DNA of 64,000 nt from contig CP136890.1 of NCBI GenBank assembly GCA_034359265.1, forward strand, positions 37,759,001 through 37,823,000, read 5' to 3'. Positions 1 through 9,183 of this stretch are shown one piece after another (positions within the stretch are counted from its first letter, which is position 1; the number at the start of each line of letters is the position of its first letter). The notes under the pieces are model-generated. The model saw only the letters and a list, made by a program, of their open reading frames with translations, had not been told where the DNA came from and did no database searches. Origin of the DNA: Canna indica (lineage: Eukaryota > Streptophyta > Magnoliopsida > Zingiberales > Cannaceae). Both the position numbers and the translations under genes were made by a program.

Positions 1-569
1 CCCCTATCTGAATCAGTTGATGGAGATACATCCATTTCTGAACCACTAGGACCACTACAAATACGGGACCGTGCTCTATCATAGTCTTCCATCTGCTCCT
101 CTACAGATCTTACGGTATCTTTTCCAAGTCCTAGCTGGGCATCATCAATTGGGGAAGATTTTACTGACCTATGACGAATTACAATCTTAAGTTGTTTAGA
201 CATCTCCTTTTCAGTTTGTTTTACAACAGGGACTTGCGATAAACAGATAGCTAGGAATTTACTATCAGGCATCTTCCTAGCAATGACCTTGCTGCCTAGA
301 CCACCTGCAGAATTGTTTAGTGCCATAGTCTGCAGTCCATAGTGTTGAGCAACACGATGGGCAGCACACCTAAGATAGAAAGTTGGTAAATGTTGAAATT
401 CAAATTGATACTGATGAGGATTCTGCATAAACCTCTGAATATCAAACTCCATCCGCAGAACAATGAGACGATGGCGCAGATTCACCAGAGCTTCGACAAG
501 GAAGGAGTCCATCTGGGCGCGGAGCCCCTCCATCATGGTCACCGTCTCACCGGCCGCCGGAGATTCCAT
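1..569 (-). CDS. R3H/SUZ-domain nucleic-acid-binding protein, N-terminal part (cut by window edge)
   Basis: The minus strand is open from an ATG at 569 to the window edge: 189 codons without a stop. Residues about 30-100 read as a plant R3H domain, with the Arg-x3-His signature at R67 and H71 in the run YLRCAAHRVAQHYGLQ. Residues about 130-175 contain the SUZ-like ending EDYDRARSRICSG. R3H domains bind single-stranded nucleic acid, and R3H+SUZ proteins are thought to act on mRNA; that is family knowledge. The rest of the protein lies outside the window. I see no intron in 569 bases, so this could be a long first exon, a processed retrocopy, or a fragment captured by the adjacent CACTA element. 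The ATG at 569 is the first in frame, and the sequence before it looks like a purine/pyrimidine-biased leader. Identity of the family is confident; functionality is not known. Confidence 0.8.
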   Translation of the reverse strand, partial: MESPAAGETVTMMEGLRAQMDSFLVEALVNLRHRLIVLRMEFDIQRFMQNPHQYQFEFQHLPTFYLRCAAHRVAQHYGLQTMALNNSAGGLGSKVIARKMPDSKFLAICLSQVPVVKQTEKEMSKQLKIVIRHRSVKSSPIDDAQLGLGKDTVRSVEEQMEDYDRARSRICSGPSGSEMDVSPSTDSDR

Positions 570-719
570 CAATAAAGATGAAAAAAAGAAACAAAATAAA
601 AGATAAATAGGAAGAGGGCGAGAGGGAGAGAAGGAGATGAATTCAGGTCCAGGTCCGTCGCTTCTCTCCCCACCTTCTTCGATGCAGCGAGAAAGAAGTA
701 ACGGCGAAGGAACTCCATT
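570..719 (-). promoter_or_regulatory. Probable 5' leader/upstream region of the R3H gene
   Basis: This stretch lies directly upstream of the R3H ATG on the minus strand. It contains a C/T-rich leader-like segment (about 650-690, read on the minus strand) and A-rich sequence close to the start codon. No convincing TATA box was found. At about 720 the composition changes to sequence that appears to belong to a CACTA element. Confidence 0.3.
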
Positions 720-1464
720 GAGTTACAAACTTTATTTACAACTTTAGAGTGTCAGTTTATTATCTTGCATTGAGTTACAAACTTGGTATTCCTCATTTCA
801 TTGCATCATTGTTTCTTTTGTTTTTACATGCAGGTAAAAGGATGAAGTGCAAGGATCAGCTTTTTGGAAAAAATTATCTTATGTATTTTTGAAACTTTGA
901 AACAATGTAAATATTTGAATAGCACAATGTATTTCGAAATTACTTGTATACAATGGTTTCTTATGTGTGTGAGTTTTAATGATGTGTGATTTCAAAAATT
1001 ATTTTTAAGATTTCGTGTGAATTATCAAATTATTTTATATGTGATTTCATGACTTGAGGATTGATTAGGTACACAATAATGAGCAATTGGTAGATTTTGT
1101 TGGTAATTCTAACGACCAACAAAAATACATGTATTACCGACAGATATGTATCCGTTGGTATTATCGACAGATATGCATAGATTTATCCGTTGGTATTACC
1201 GACGGATATGTTTCTGTTGGTAATACCGACGGATAAATATCCGTTGGTAATACCGACGGATAAATATCTTCGTTGGTATTACCAACAAAATAAAATATCC
1301 GTTGGTAATACCGACAGATTAATTAAAATCCGTCGGTAATACTGAGGAGCCTTTTACCGACGGATTTTACCGACAGATACTCTGTCGGTAACAATATTAC
1401 CGACGGATTTTTGGGTATTACCGACGGATTTGGTCCGTTGGTGATACCATGTTTTCTTGTAGTG
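720..1464 (+). mobile_element. Right end of a CACTA (En/Spm) element with subterminal repeats
   Basis: The sequence ends at 1464 with the reverse complement of the CACTA terminus CACTACAAGAAAACATGG. About 350 bp inside it (1112-1464) is filled with direct and inverted copies of the motif ACCGACGGAT and variants, which is the typical CACTA subterminal repeat structure bound by TNPA. The piece at about 832-895 follows a pyrimidine-rich stretch ending in GCAG and may be the last exon of an element gene. No left terminus lies between 570 and 1112, so the element either extends beyond the left window edge, with the R3H ORF inside it, or is truncated. The left limit given here is approximate. Confidence 0.7.
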
Positions 1465-1566
1465 TGTCTTTTAAATATCAACAATAATTCATTGCAGTTG
1501 TCTCTAAATTGTTGCTATTTACAATATATGGCTACATAGCCATCGTTGCTATGCCGTAGGAAGTTG

Positions 1567-1704
1567 CATCATTTCTACTTTCGCGAAACATATCCTTGAA
1601 CTCATATCATGCAATTACATTAAAAACAAGAGCAGCATCATTTCTACTTTCGCGAAACATATCCATGAACTCATATCATGCAATTACATTAAAAACAAGA
1701 GCAG
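1567..1704. repeat. Tandem duplication, two 69-bp units
   Basis: Copies at 1567-1635 and 1636-1704 differ only at one base (ccTtga against ccAtga). Both begin CATCATTTCTAC and end AAGAGCAG. No coding role is apparent. Confidence 0.9.
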
Positions 1705-1859
1705 AAATTATCTTAGCTGTTCATCCGCACCTTCTTCATATCTTTCTTTTCAAATTCTTCACTCTTTTTCATAAAGTTATTAGTGTGAGATGTCCTTAAT
1801 CTTTTTTATTTTAAGTGTTAGCCATATCTCTAGACATGAACAAAACGAAATGCATTTAT

Positions 1860-2470
1860 TGTGGGATGTCAACGGGGCTGGACGGGGCGGGGCGGGGTGA
1901 GGTGGGGCGGGACGGGTACGGGGGAGGGGGGTGCCTATCCGCTACTCGACCCGCGAAATAAACGGGTACCCGCTACCCATTTATTCCCCGCGGGTAACAA
2001 AAATGGATACTCATTTAATTATCCACGGGGGACGGATACCCACGGGTATTGACGGGTACCCATGACAATTTAAAAATATATATAAATTACAATATTTTAA
2101 TAATACTTCAACTCTTCAAGCATTTTAATAACAACTTCAAGTATAACAACTTCATTTTGATAAACACACAACATTTTGATAACAACATCATCATAATATT
2201 TCAAAACATGAAGTATATGAGTATTGAATTAGGTTAAGATTTTTTTAGTATATGTACCGAGAATAATATTATAATTTACTAATTCTCACAGGTAATAGGT
2301 ACCCGCGAGTACGAGTACTATAATACCCGTATCTGCCCCATATAATAAATAAGTAAAAAATATTACTCGCAAAATCCCCACAGATAGAAAACTACCTCAC
2401 ATACCCATCATAAATGAATAAATACCCGTGGGTACTCATCTAAATGATTAATATTGTCATCTCTGAAGAC
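1860..2470. repeat. Putative non-autonomous DNA element with GGGTACCCG-rich ends
   Basis: GC-rich ends flank an AT-rich core. The left end has a run of GGGGCGGG and repeated GGGTACCCG/CGGGTACC motifs, the right end has CCCGTGGGTACTC, and the core (2070-2280) is over 80% A+T by eye. The left edge GGATGTCAACGGGG is partly the inverse of the right edge (ATTGTCATCTCT), as in hAT-type MITEs. I could not identify a clean target-site duplication, so class and limits are tentative. Confidence 0.4.
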
Positions 2471-2519
2471 AAGGAACTCCTAATGCACCTACAATGAAGG
2501 GTTTGGAAGGGGATGAACC

Positions 2520-2887
2520 ATTAATTATAATAGCACGGACCTTAGTCATGTGAACCACATCATGGTCCCTCAGCTTGTTTCTCACGTGCGCTGACACGTT
2601 AGAAACCCTAGATTGGAGTAGTGAGAGAAACTATTCACCTTCTTTCCTTGAATCTTCTTCTTTTTTCTTTTTTTTTTCTTCTTCTTCTCCTTCTTATCTT
2701 CTTCTCTCCGAACAGGTTATTTCCTTGTCACACATCCACAGGAGTTGACCGCAGCCTTCACCCCCGCCAACACTCTCAGGATTAAACACGTTGCCGAGCC
2801 ACAAAGATTTGACTGACTGTGCTCTATCTATATAATCTTTCTCCCTGTCTATAAAAGATCTCATCATCCTCTTCTTGTTGCGCGCCC
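2520..2887 (+). promoter_or_regulatory. Upstream region of the RAV gene
   Basis: A perfect G-box CACGTG lies at 2583-2588, followed by a second CACGT core (TGACACGTTAG). A long C/T-rich tract at about 2636-2705 resembles a plant 5' leader. Two TATA-like sites are possible: TATAATAG near 2526 and CTATATAATC at 2828-2837. The second would leave a leader of only about 30 bases, so the start site cannot be decided from sequence. Binding by bZIP/bHLH factors at the G-box is inferred from the motif. Confidence 0.4.
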
Positions 2888-3964
2888 ATGGTAACTTCCA
2901 AAGTTATGGATTGTAGCTGCACGGGAGACACCGTTAGCCACACAGAAAAGCTCCACGAGATCAAGGCGCCACCACCAACAGCCGATAACTTTTGGCGGAT
3001 GACCAGCGGCGCCGGCGTCGTTCTCGATCCGACGCCGGAGGTCGGTACCGAGGCTGAGTTCCGGAAACTGCCCTCCTCGCAGTACAAGGGTGTTGTCCCA
3101 CAGCCCAACGGCCGGTGGGGCTCCCAGATCTACGAGCGCCACCAGCGCGTCTGGCTCGGCACCTTCGGCGACGAAGCCGAGGCCGCTCGCGCCTACGACG
3201 TCGCCGCGCAGCGGTTCCGCGGCCGCGACGCCGTCACTAACTTCAAGGCCTTGTCGGAGTCCGAGGACGACGGCGCCCTTGTGCTGTCCTTCCTCGCTGC
3301 ACACTCCAAGGCGGAGATAGTCGACATGCTGCGGAAGCACACCTACCACGACGAGCTCCAGCAGAGCAAGCGCGCCCACGCTGCCGGCCGCGAGGTGGGC
3401 GTCGTCGGCAACAGGCGGACGCCGAGCTACTACGGAGCTGCTTGTGAGATCTTGTTCGACAAGGTGGTGACGCCGAGCGACGTCGGGAAGCTAAATCGGC
3501 TGGTGATCCCCAAGCAGCACGCCGAGAAGCACTTTCCTTTGAAGAGCCGCACGGCAGCGGCGTGCAAGGGCGTGCTGCTCAACTTCGAGGATGCAACGGG
3601 AAAGGTTTGGAGGTTTCGGTACTCATACTGGAACAGCAGCCAGAGCTACGTGCTCACCAAGGGTTGGATCCGGTTCGTGAAGGAGAAAAGCCTCATGGCC
3701 GGCGATGTCGTCAGCTTCTGGAGGTCCACAGAGCCGGAGAAGCAACTGTACATAGACCGAAAACCGAGAACGGCATCTGAGGTTCATAGTTGCAGCTTGA
3801 AGGCAGTGCTCCGGGCAACGCCTGCTCATGTTGTAAGGTTATTTGGTGTTAGCATAGCAGAGCTGCCAGCCACCGGAAGTATTGGGAAGAGGGCGGAAGA
3901 GACGGACTTGTTTCCACAGTCATCTTTGCTTAAGAAGCAGCGTACAGGGGACCTCCGGTTGTAA
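2888..3964 (+). CDS. RAV: RAV-family transcription factor (AP2 + B3 domains), intact
   Basis: A single-exon ORF of 358 residues. It has an AP2/ERF domain at residues about 65-120 ([19 protein letters not shown] ... [16 protein letters not shown]) and a B3 domain at about 187-291 ([20 protein letters not shown], then [18 protein letters not shown]). Near the C terminus is an RLFGV repression motif (317-321), the hallmark of RAV/TEMPRANILLO repressors. Members of this family bind a bipartite CAACA...CACCTG site in the nucleus and repress flowering and growth genes; that is family knowledge. The start at 2888 has a strong context (cccATGG). A second Met at residue 7 is an alternative start, since many RAV proteins begin near it. 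Length and lack of introns are usual for the family. The coding region is markedly GC-rich compared with its flanks. A copia element begins 8 bp after the stop, so the native 3' UTR is displaced to 9184 onward. Confidence 0.96.
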   Translation: MVTSKVMDCSCTGDTVSHTEKLHEIKAPPPTADNFWRMTSGAGVVLDPTPEVGTEAEFRKLPSSQYKGVVPQPNGRWGSQIYERHQRVWLGTFGDEAEAARAYDVAAQRFRGRDAVTNFKALSESEDDGALVLSFLAAHSKAEIVDMLRKHTYHDELQQSKRAHAAGREVGVVGNRRTPSYYGAACEILFDKVVTPSDVGKLNRLVIPKQHAEKHFPLKSRTAAACKGVLLNFEDATGKVWRFRYSYWNSSQSYVLTKGWIRFVKEKSLMAGDVVSFWRSTEPEKQLYIDRKPRTASEVHSCSLKAVLRATPAHVVRLFGVSIAELPATGSIGKRAEETDLFPQSSLLKKQRTGDLRL

Positions 3965-3972
3965 TGTTAGAC

Positions 3973-4223
3973 TGTAGCGGAATAGAGTTTAAGTGGAAAA
4001 ATCAGAGAGGAATTTTATTCAAAAGCCGCTCGTTTCTTTACAATGCTTCAGCTATTTAAACCAACAGCTGAAGTGTTAAAACAAAACAAAAGACATCCTT
4101 GCCCTTGGTTACATATAAGGGCTTTATTTAACCACAAGTACAAAAGGGTAAATTTACACTTATTATTGAAAACAGAAACCTTACTCTACTTTAAGCAGTA
4201 TGAAACTAAGTCTTCCTTCAACA
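3973..4223 (-). repeat. 3' LTR of the copia element beside RAV
   Basis: 251 bp, TG...CA ends, preceded by target duplication TAGAC (3968-3972). One mismatch to the other LTR. Confidence 0.97.
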
Positions 4224-6038
4224 CTCCCCCTGCAAGTTGGAAGTGGAGAATGGGTTCTCCAATCCCAACTTGCCCAGATTCTGGTGGTGAAGCTGTGAAG
4301 GTAATGCTTTTGTTAAAATGTCAGCCGGCTGCATCTGCCCTGAGATATAAACTGGTTTCACAAACCCCTTTTGAAATTTTTCTCTAACAAAATAGCAATC
4401 CACCTCTAAATGTTTGGTTCTTTCATGAAACACTGGGTTCGCAGTGATGTGTAACGCGCTTTGATTGTCGCAATAAAGAAGTACTGGTAATGAACAGGTT
4501 TCTCCCATGTCTGTTAATAGGTTCACTACCCAAATCAGCTCAGCTGTGGAGCTAGACATGGACCTAAGCTCACTCTCTGCGCTGGATCGGCTGACAGTGT
4601 TTTGCTTCTTGCACTTCCAGTTAATCAAAGAATCACCAAGTTTGATCAAGTATCCTGATACTGATTTCCGAGACATGTTGCAGCTGCCCCAGTCAGCATC
4701 GCAATATCCTGTTACTGCTGAATTGGATTCTGCTGCATAAAACAAGCCAAGACCTGGTGCTTTCTTTAAATACTTTACAATTCTGAGTGCTGCCTTGTAA
4801 TGAGACTGCTTCGGATTTTGCACAAATTGACTGAGTTTATGAACACTGTAAGCTACATCTGGTCTTGTAACAGTTATGTAAAGTAATTTGCCAATGAGGC
4901 TTTTGTAACTTGAAGGATCTTCAATGAGATTGTCACTATTAGTTACTTCATTGTCAATCAGCTTGTTTGTTTGCATTGGTGTATCTTTTGGTTTGCAATC
5001 CTGAAGTTTTAATTGATTCAGCAAATCCAAAATGTACTTCCTTTGGCATATGTGAATGCCTCTTTTGCTTCTTTGTATTTCAAGGCCTAGAAAGTATGTC
5101 ATTTGTCCTAGGTCCTTTACTTTGAATTGTTCATTCAAGTATCTTTTCACACACTCAATTTCAGCTTGATCTGTTCCACTAATGATGATATCATCCACAT
5201 ATATTAATAGCATCACAATTCTGCCCTGCTGTTTTTTAATGAACAGACATGTGTCAAAGATGCTTGGATGATATCCTTGTGAAATTAAGCTGGTTGAGAG
5301 CTTGGCATACCATTGCCTCCCAGCTTGCTTGAGTCCATATATGGACTTGAGCAATTTACACACTTTCTTATCCCCTGGTATACCATATCCTGGTGGTTTA
5401 GACATATAGACTTCTTCATCTAAGTCTCCATGCAGGTATGTGTTATTGATGTCTAATTGGAATAAAGGCCAACTGTTTTTTGCTGCTACTGCCAGCAGTG
5501 TGCGCACAGTGGCCATCTTGGATACTGGAGCATAGGTTTCTTGGTAATCCACCCCCTCAATTTGTGTAAATCCTTTAGCAACAAGTCTGGATTTATGTTT
5601 TTCTATGCTTCCATCTGGTTTGAACTTGGTGCGATACACCCATTTACATCCAACTGTTTGTTTGCCAGGTGGGAGATCACATAGTGTCCATGTTCCATTT
5701 TCCTCTAATGCATTCAGTTCAGATTCCATTGATTTAACCCATTTGGAGTCCTTGACAGCAGTGTTATATGATGTGGGATCATGTTGTAGGTCAATGTAGG
5801 CTAGTAGACTTTGGTGCTTGTGTGGTAATTGTGATGTATCTATGTAATTGGTTATTGGATAAGGTGTACTCTTGTCTGAGGAGACTCTTGGTCCTGGTTC
5901 TTGTTGAGAACAATTACATTGATAATCTTTAAGTCGAATGGGTGTTTTGGGTACTCTAGAACTCCTTCGAATAGGTAAAATGCATTGATTGGGTGAACTC
6001 TCAGTTGGTGTAGACTGAATAGGCTGAGAATTTGGCAA
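4218..6038 (-). CDS. Copia pol, C-terminal part: reverse transcriptase and RNase H
   Basis: 606 codons read from the first Met in this frame. The linker with RRSSRVPKTP precedes the copia reverse transcriptase (RVT_2) from about residue 110, with the catalytic-site motifs QLDINNTYLHG (first Asp, D196) and YVDD (280-283). The RNase H part has YCDADWGSC and later YCDNQSALHITANPVFHERT. It copies element RNA into DNA in the virus-like particle. The frame is offset from the gag-integrase ORF: the two are separated by an A-run (6121-6130 on the plus strand) where a one-base change would join them. Without that change this part would not be translated from the gag start. No internal stop is present within the ORF, so decay is minimal. 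Confidence 0.93.
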   Translation of the reverse strand: MPNSQPIQSTPTESSPNQCILPIRRSSRVPKTPIRLKDYQCNCSQQEPGPRVSSDKSTPYPITNYIDTSQLPHKHQSLLAYIDLQHDPTSYNTAVKDSKWVKSMESELNALEENGTWTLCDLPPGKQTVGCKWVYRTKFKPDGSIEKHKSRLVAKGFTQIEGVDYQETYAPVSKMATVRTLLAVAAKNSWPLFQLDINNTYLHGDLDEEVYMSKPPGYGIPGDKKVCKLLKSIYGLKQAGRQWYAKLSTSLISQGYHPSIFDTCLFIKKQQGRIVMLLIYVDDIIISGTDQAEIECVKRYLNEQFKVKDLGQMTYFLGLEIQRSKRGIHICQRKYILDLLNQLKLQDCKPKDTPMQTNKLIDNEVTNSDNLIEDPSSYKSLIGKLLYITVTRPDVAYSVHKLSQFVQNPKQSHYKAALRIVKYLKKAPGLGLFYAAESNSAVTGYCDADWGSCNMSRKSVSGYLIKLGDSLINWKCKKQNTVSRSSAESELRSMSSSTAELIWVVNLLTDMGETCSLPVLLYCDNQSALHITANPVFHERTKHLEVDCYFVREKFQKGFVKPVYISGQMQPADILTKALPSQLHHQNLGKLGLENPFSTSNLQGEC

Positions 6039-6128
6039 AGTTTCAGTAGTATAGTCAATGTCAGTATCTAAGTCACTATCAGGTACAATGACTGAGGTGT
6101 TTCCCTCTTGCTCATTATTGTTTTTTTT

Positions 6129-8822
6129 TTAGCATGTTCTCTCATTCTCTTTTTCATTTGCTCTTTCTTTTTCAGTATGCAGTTCTTCCCGTATGACTTT
6201 AGTGGAAGTGTTGCCAAGTTCTTGAGGTTGAAATGGAGAGGTAAAGTCATCAGTTGTACTAATTTCAGTAAACATGGGAAAAATGGTTTTTTGATTTGAA
6301 GTGACATTGGGATGTGGAATGGAGTGGAAAGGAAATATATGTTCAGTAAAGATGATGTCCCTTGATACGAATATGGAGTGAGTTTTAACATCATATACCT
6401 TGTATCCTTTTTTTCCATAAGGATATCCTAAAAATACACATTCCCTAGCCCTTGGATCAAACTTGGTTCTACCTTGTGTAATGGTGTTTATGTAATATAA
6501 ACATCCAAAAACTCTAAGGTGACTCAGGTTTGGTGGCTTACCATAGAGTAACTCATATGGGCTTTTGTTGGATAAAATGGGGGTCGGGAGTCTATTTATT
6601 AGGTAAGTAGCTGTAAGTATACAGTCCCCCCAAAATTTCAAAGGTAAATTGGACTGGAATCTTAAACTTCTTGCTACCTCTAGAAGATGTTTATGCTTTC
6701 TCTCTACTATAGCATTTTGTTGGGGTGTTTCTACACATGTACTTTGATGTACTATGCCCCACTCATCTAAGAAGGATTTCAAGGTATGATTAACAAACTC
6801 ACTTCCATTATCTGTTCTCAGGACTTTGATGGTTTTCGAGAATTGGTTTTTAATGAGTTTGAGGAACTTGATGAGAATATCAGGGACTTGGTTTTTAGAT
6901 GAAAATAGGTAAGTCCAACATGATCTTGAGTAATCTTCCACTAAAGTCAAAAAATAATAATGTCCATCATATGTTTGAGTCTTATGAGGACCCCACACAT
7001 CACAATGTAGCATGTCAAATATCTCAGCAGTTTTATTCATGCTCAAGGGAAAAGGTAATTTGCATTGTTTTGATATTGGACAAACATTACAGAACAAAGA
7101 TGGTTCTTTGCACAATTCAGGTATGCTACTAGATAAAAGTTTCATTCTTCTTATTGACATATGTCCTAATCTTAAATGCCAAAGGGAATGAGAATCTAAA
7201 ACTACTGATAATGCTTGAGTAGTTGCCTGACATGGTTTTGACATTTGTGGAGCTCCATTTATCAAGTATAAACCATTCTCTTCTCTACCACTCCCAAGAG
7301 TCCTCCTCGAGACAAGGTCCTGGATGACAAAGTTATGAGGATTAAAGGTGATAGAGCAATTTAACTGCTTGGTTAATTTGCTGACTGACATAAGGTTGAA
7401 GTGAAATGTGGGTACTGATAATGTATTCAAAAGATGAATGGTTTTATTGACATAGGCAGTCCCTATACTGGCAATAGATGTAGTGGTTCCATTGGGCAAA
7501 GAAATTTGGTCACTCATGGTTGGTTTGATAGGATTGTCTAGGTTAATGTGTTTAGATGCTATGTGGTCTGTTGCACCACTGTCAAGTATCCATTTGTTAT
7601 AAAAACAATGTTTAACTGAATTGAAGGCATTTGTCAAGCAAAGATGATTACCTGCCATGTTGACTCTATGGTTTGTGTCTTGTTTTTGATTGAGCATAGA
7701 AAGTATGTTGCTGAGTTGTTCTCTGAGTTGTTCATCACTATATGTATCATTCAATTTTCGTGAATTCTCAGCTGAGCTACAACTTCCTTCTTCATTTTCT
7801 TGAGTTGTGGCTTGAACATTGTTGGCCTGTTTGCCACCATTGTATTGATTGTGGCTTTTCTGTTTTCCTTTGAACAACTTATGGCCTGGCGGATAACCAT
7901 GTATCCTATAGCAATTCTCTTGAGAATGTCCAGCCCTCATGCAGTGTTCACAGAATTTGTTTGGATTTGGACCCAACTGAGCTTTTCCCTTGTTGTACTT
8001 TTGGCTGTTTGCATTGTTTTGAAGTACACTATTCAATGCAACAGTATCAACTCCAGTTCCTCCAGTTCCTCCATTTATATTAACAAGCCTTTGAGATTCT
8101 TCCTGCTCAAGTAATGAGTATGCTTGATTTATCTCTGGTAAAGGCTTCATTAATAGCATTTGACCTCGTATACCTACGTAGGTTTCATTGAGTCCCATCA
8201 GAAATTGTCTCAGTCGATTTCTCTCAACATCTTCTCTCCAATTTTTACAGTTGCATTGTGTGCAATTGCAGTGAGGATTGATGTCGATTGCATCGAGCTC
8301 ATCCCAAAGCCCTTTAAGCTTCGTGTAATAATCTGCTATTTTCATGCTGCCCAATCTTGTGTTGCTGATTTGCATTTGGAGTTCAAATATGCGGGGTTCA
8401 TTGCTTCTCCCGAATCGATTCTCCAGGTCGCTCCACATTTTGGCAGCAGTTGTAGCATACATCACACTTGAGCTCAGCTGGGGAGAAATCGACTGTAATA
8501 TCCATGAACTCACCATATCATTGCATCGCCTCCAGATGCGATGCTTGGGTGTGCTTTCTTCTGGCATCTCAATTGTGCCGTCGACAAAACCCATTTTATT
8601 TTTGGCGGACAAAGAAATAGACATCGATTTTTTCCAGGGTAAATAATTTCCATGTCTGGTTAACTGAGTAGACACAAGAATCATACCCGGATTGTCATTG
8701 CTTTGGAGCGTGAAGGGATTGTCTTCTATCTCATTGATGCCGATTGACGATTCATTCTCTGAAATGGTTTGCGATTCGCCCACTGCTGATCTTGCTGCTG
8801 AGTTGCGGCGATTTCTTGCCAT
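6129..8822 (-). CDS. Copia gag-protease-integrase polyprotein
   Basis: 897 codons from an ATG at 8822, about 110 bases inside the 5' LTR. A gag domain of the Retrotran_gag_3/UBN2 type covers about residues 35-245. The CCHC knuckle CEHCMRAGHSQENC is at 291-304. The protease active site DSGATDH is at 414-420. A GAG-pre-integrase segment (LWHLRLGHMS) is near 548-556. The integrase has D608, D671 (RTDNGSEF) and E707 (IVERKHKHLLE), that is DD35E spacing. The ORF ends at a TAG/TAA-type stop just before an A-run, where the pol frame shifts. All catalytic residues I could check are present. Together with near-identical LTRs this indicates a recent insertion. Confidence 0.94.
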   Translation of the reverse strand: MARNRRNSAARSAVGESQTISENESSIGINEIEDNPFTLQSNDNPGMILVSTQLTRHGNYLPWKKSMSISLSAKNKMGFVDGTIEMPEESTPKHRIWRRCNDMVSSWILQSISPQLSSSVMYATTAAKMWSDLENRFGRSNEPRIFELQMQISNTRLGSMKIADYYTKLKGLWDELDAIDINPHCNCTQCNCKNWREDVERNRLRQFLMGLNETYVGIRGQMLLMKPLPEINQAYSLLEQEESQRLVNINGGTGGTGVDTVALNSVLQNNANSQKYNKGKAQLGPNPNKFCEHCMRAGHSQENCYRIHGYPPGHKLFKGKQKSHNQYNGGKQANNVQATTQENEEGSCSSAENSRKLNDTYSDEQLREQLSNILSMLNQKQDTNHRVNMAGNHLCLTNAFNSVKHCFYNKWILDSGATDHIASKHINLDNPIKPTMSDQISLPNGTTTSIASIGTAYVNKTIHLLNTLSVPTFHFNLMSVSKLTKQLNCSITFNPHNFVIQDLVSRRTLGSGREENGLYLINGAPQMSKPCQATTQALSVVLDSHSLWHLRLGHMSIRRMKLLSSSIPELCKEPSLFCNVCPISKQCKLPFPLSMNKTAEIFDMLHCDVWGPHKTQTYDGHYYFLTLVEDYSRSCWTYLFSSKNQVPDILIKFLKLIKNQFSKTIKVLRTDNGSEFVNHTLKSFLDEWGIVHQSTCVETPQQNAIVERKHKHLLEVARSLRFQSNLPLKFWGDCILTATYLINRLPTPILSNKSPYELLYGKPPNLSHLRVFGCLYYINTITQGRTKFDPRARECVFLGYPYGKKGYKVYDVKTHSIFVSRDIIFTEHIFPFHSIPHPNVTSNQKTIFPMFTEISTTDDFTSPFQPQELGNTSTKVIREELHTEKERANEKENERTC

Positions 8823-8920
8823 TTGATCTCAGCTTTCTTCGTGATCTTCCGATCTGGTGAGCGATCCCCTTTTCGATCCGGCGGGCGATCCCCCTTTTCC
8901 TTAGGATCCCTAATTTCTCT

Positions 8921-8932
8921 GCTCTGATACCA
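8921..8932 (-). other. Primer binding site (initiator tRNA-Met)
   Basis: Minus strand TGGTATCAGAGC, directly adjacent to the 5' LTR. It matches the usual plant copia PBS for the 3' end of initiator tRNA-Met. Confidence 0.9.
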
Positions 8933-9183
8933 TGTAGCGGAATAGAGTTTAAGTGGAAAAATCACAGAGGAATTTTATTCAAAAGCCGCTCGTTTCTTTA
9001 CAATGCTTCAGCTATTTAAACCAACAGCTGAAGTGTTAAAACAAAACAAAAGACATCCTTGCCCTTGGTTACATATAAGGGCTTTATTTAACCACAAGTA
9101 CAAAAGGGTAAATTTACACTTATTATTGAAAACAGAAACCTTACTCTACTTTAAGCAGTATGAAACTAAGTCTTCCTTCAACA
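8933..9183 (-). repeat. 5' LTR of the copia element beside RAV
   Basis: 251 bp, TG...CA ends, followed by target duplication TAGAC (9184-9188). As 5' LTR for the minus strand it should carry the element promoter, which would drive transcription towards RAV. Confidence 0.96.

Larger units (their letters stand above)
3973..9183 (-). mobile_element. Ty1/copia LTR retrotransposon, nearly complete, inserted just after RAV
   Basis: It is bounded by 251-bp LTRs (3973-4223 and 8933-9183) that differ at one base (4005 G, 8965 C), and flanked by the duplication TAGAC at 3968-3972 and 9184-9188. The primer binding site (8921-8932, minus strand TGGTATCAGAGC) is complementary to initiator tRNA-Met and touches the 5' LTR. 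The polypurine tract GCAGGGGGAG (4224-4233, minus strand) touches the 3' LTR. Domain order is gag, protease, integrase, reverse transcriptase, RNase H, which defines copia. LTR length and gag type suggest an Ale- or Ivana-like lineage; that is an inference. It is transcribed towards, and antisense to, RAV. Confidence 0.97.

Noticed and set aside
390..575. Plus-strand ORF of 61 codons at the left end
   Set aside because: It is the shadow of the R3H ORF on the minus strand, which has clear domain homology.
2864..3379. Minus-strand ORF of 171 codons inside RAV
   Set aside because: Antisense shadow of a GC-rich coding region; RAV domains account for the sequence.
4043..4387. Plus-strand ORF of 114 codons (and its copy at 9003)
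   Set aside because: It lies across the copia LTR and antisense to RNase H. The repeat at 9003 is only the second LTR.
8921..8932. Initiator tRNA-Met-like sequence as a possible tRNA gene
   Set aside because: Only 12 bases match and they touch the LTR; it is a primer binding site. The same applies near 31964 and 27380.
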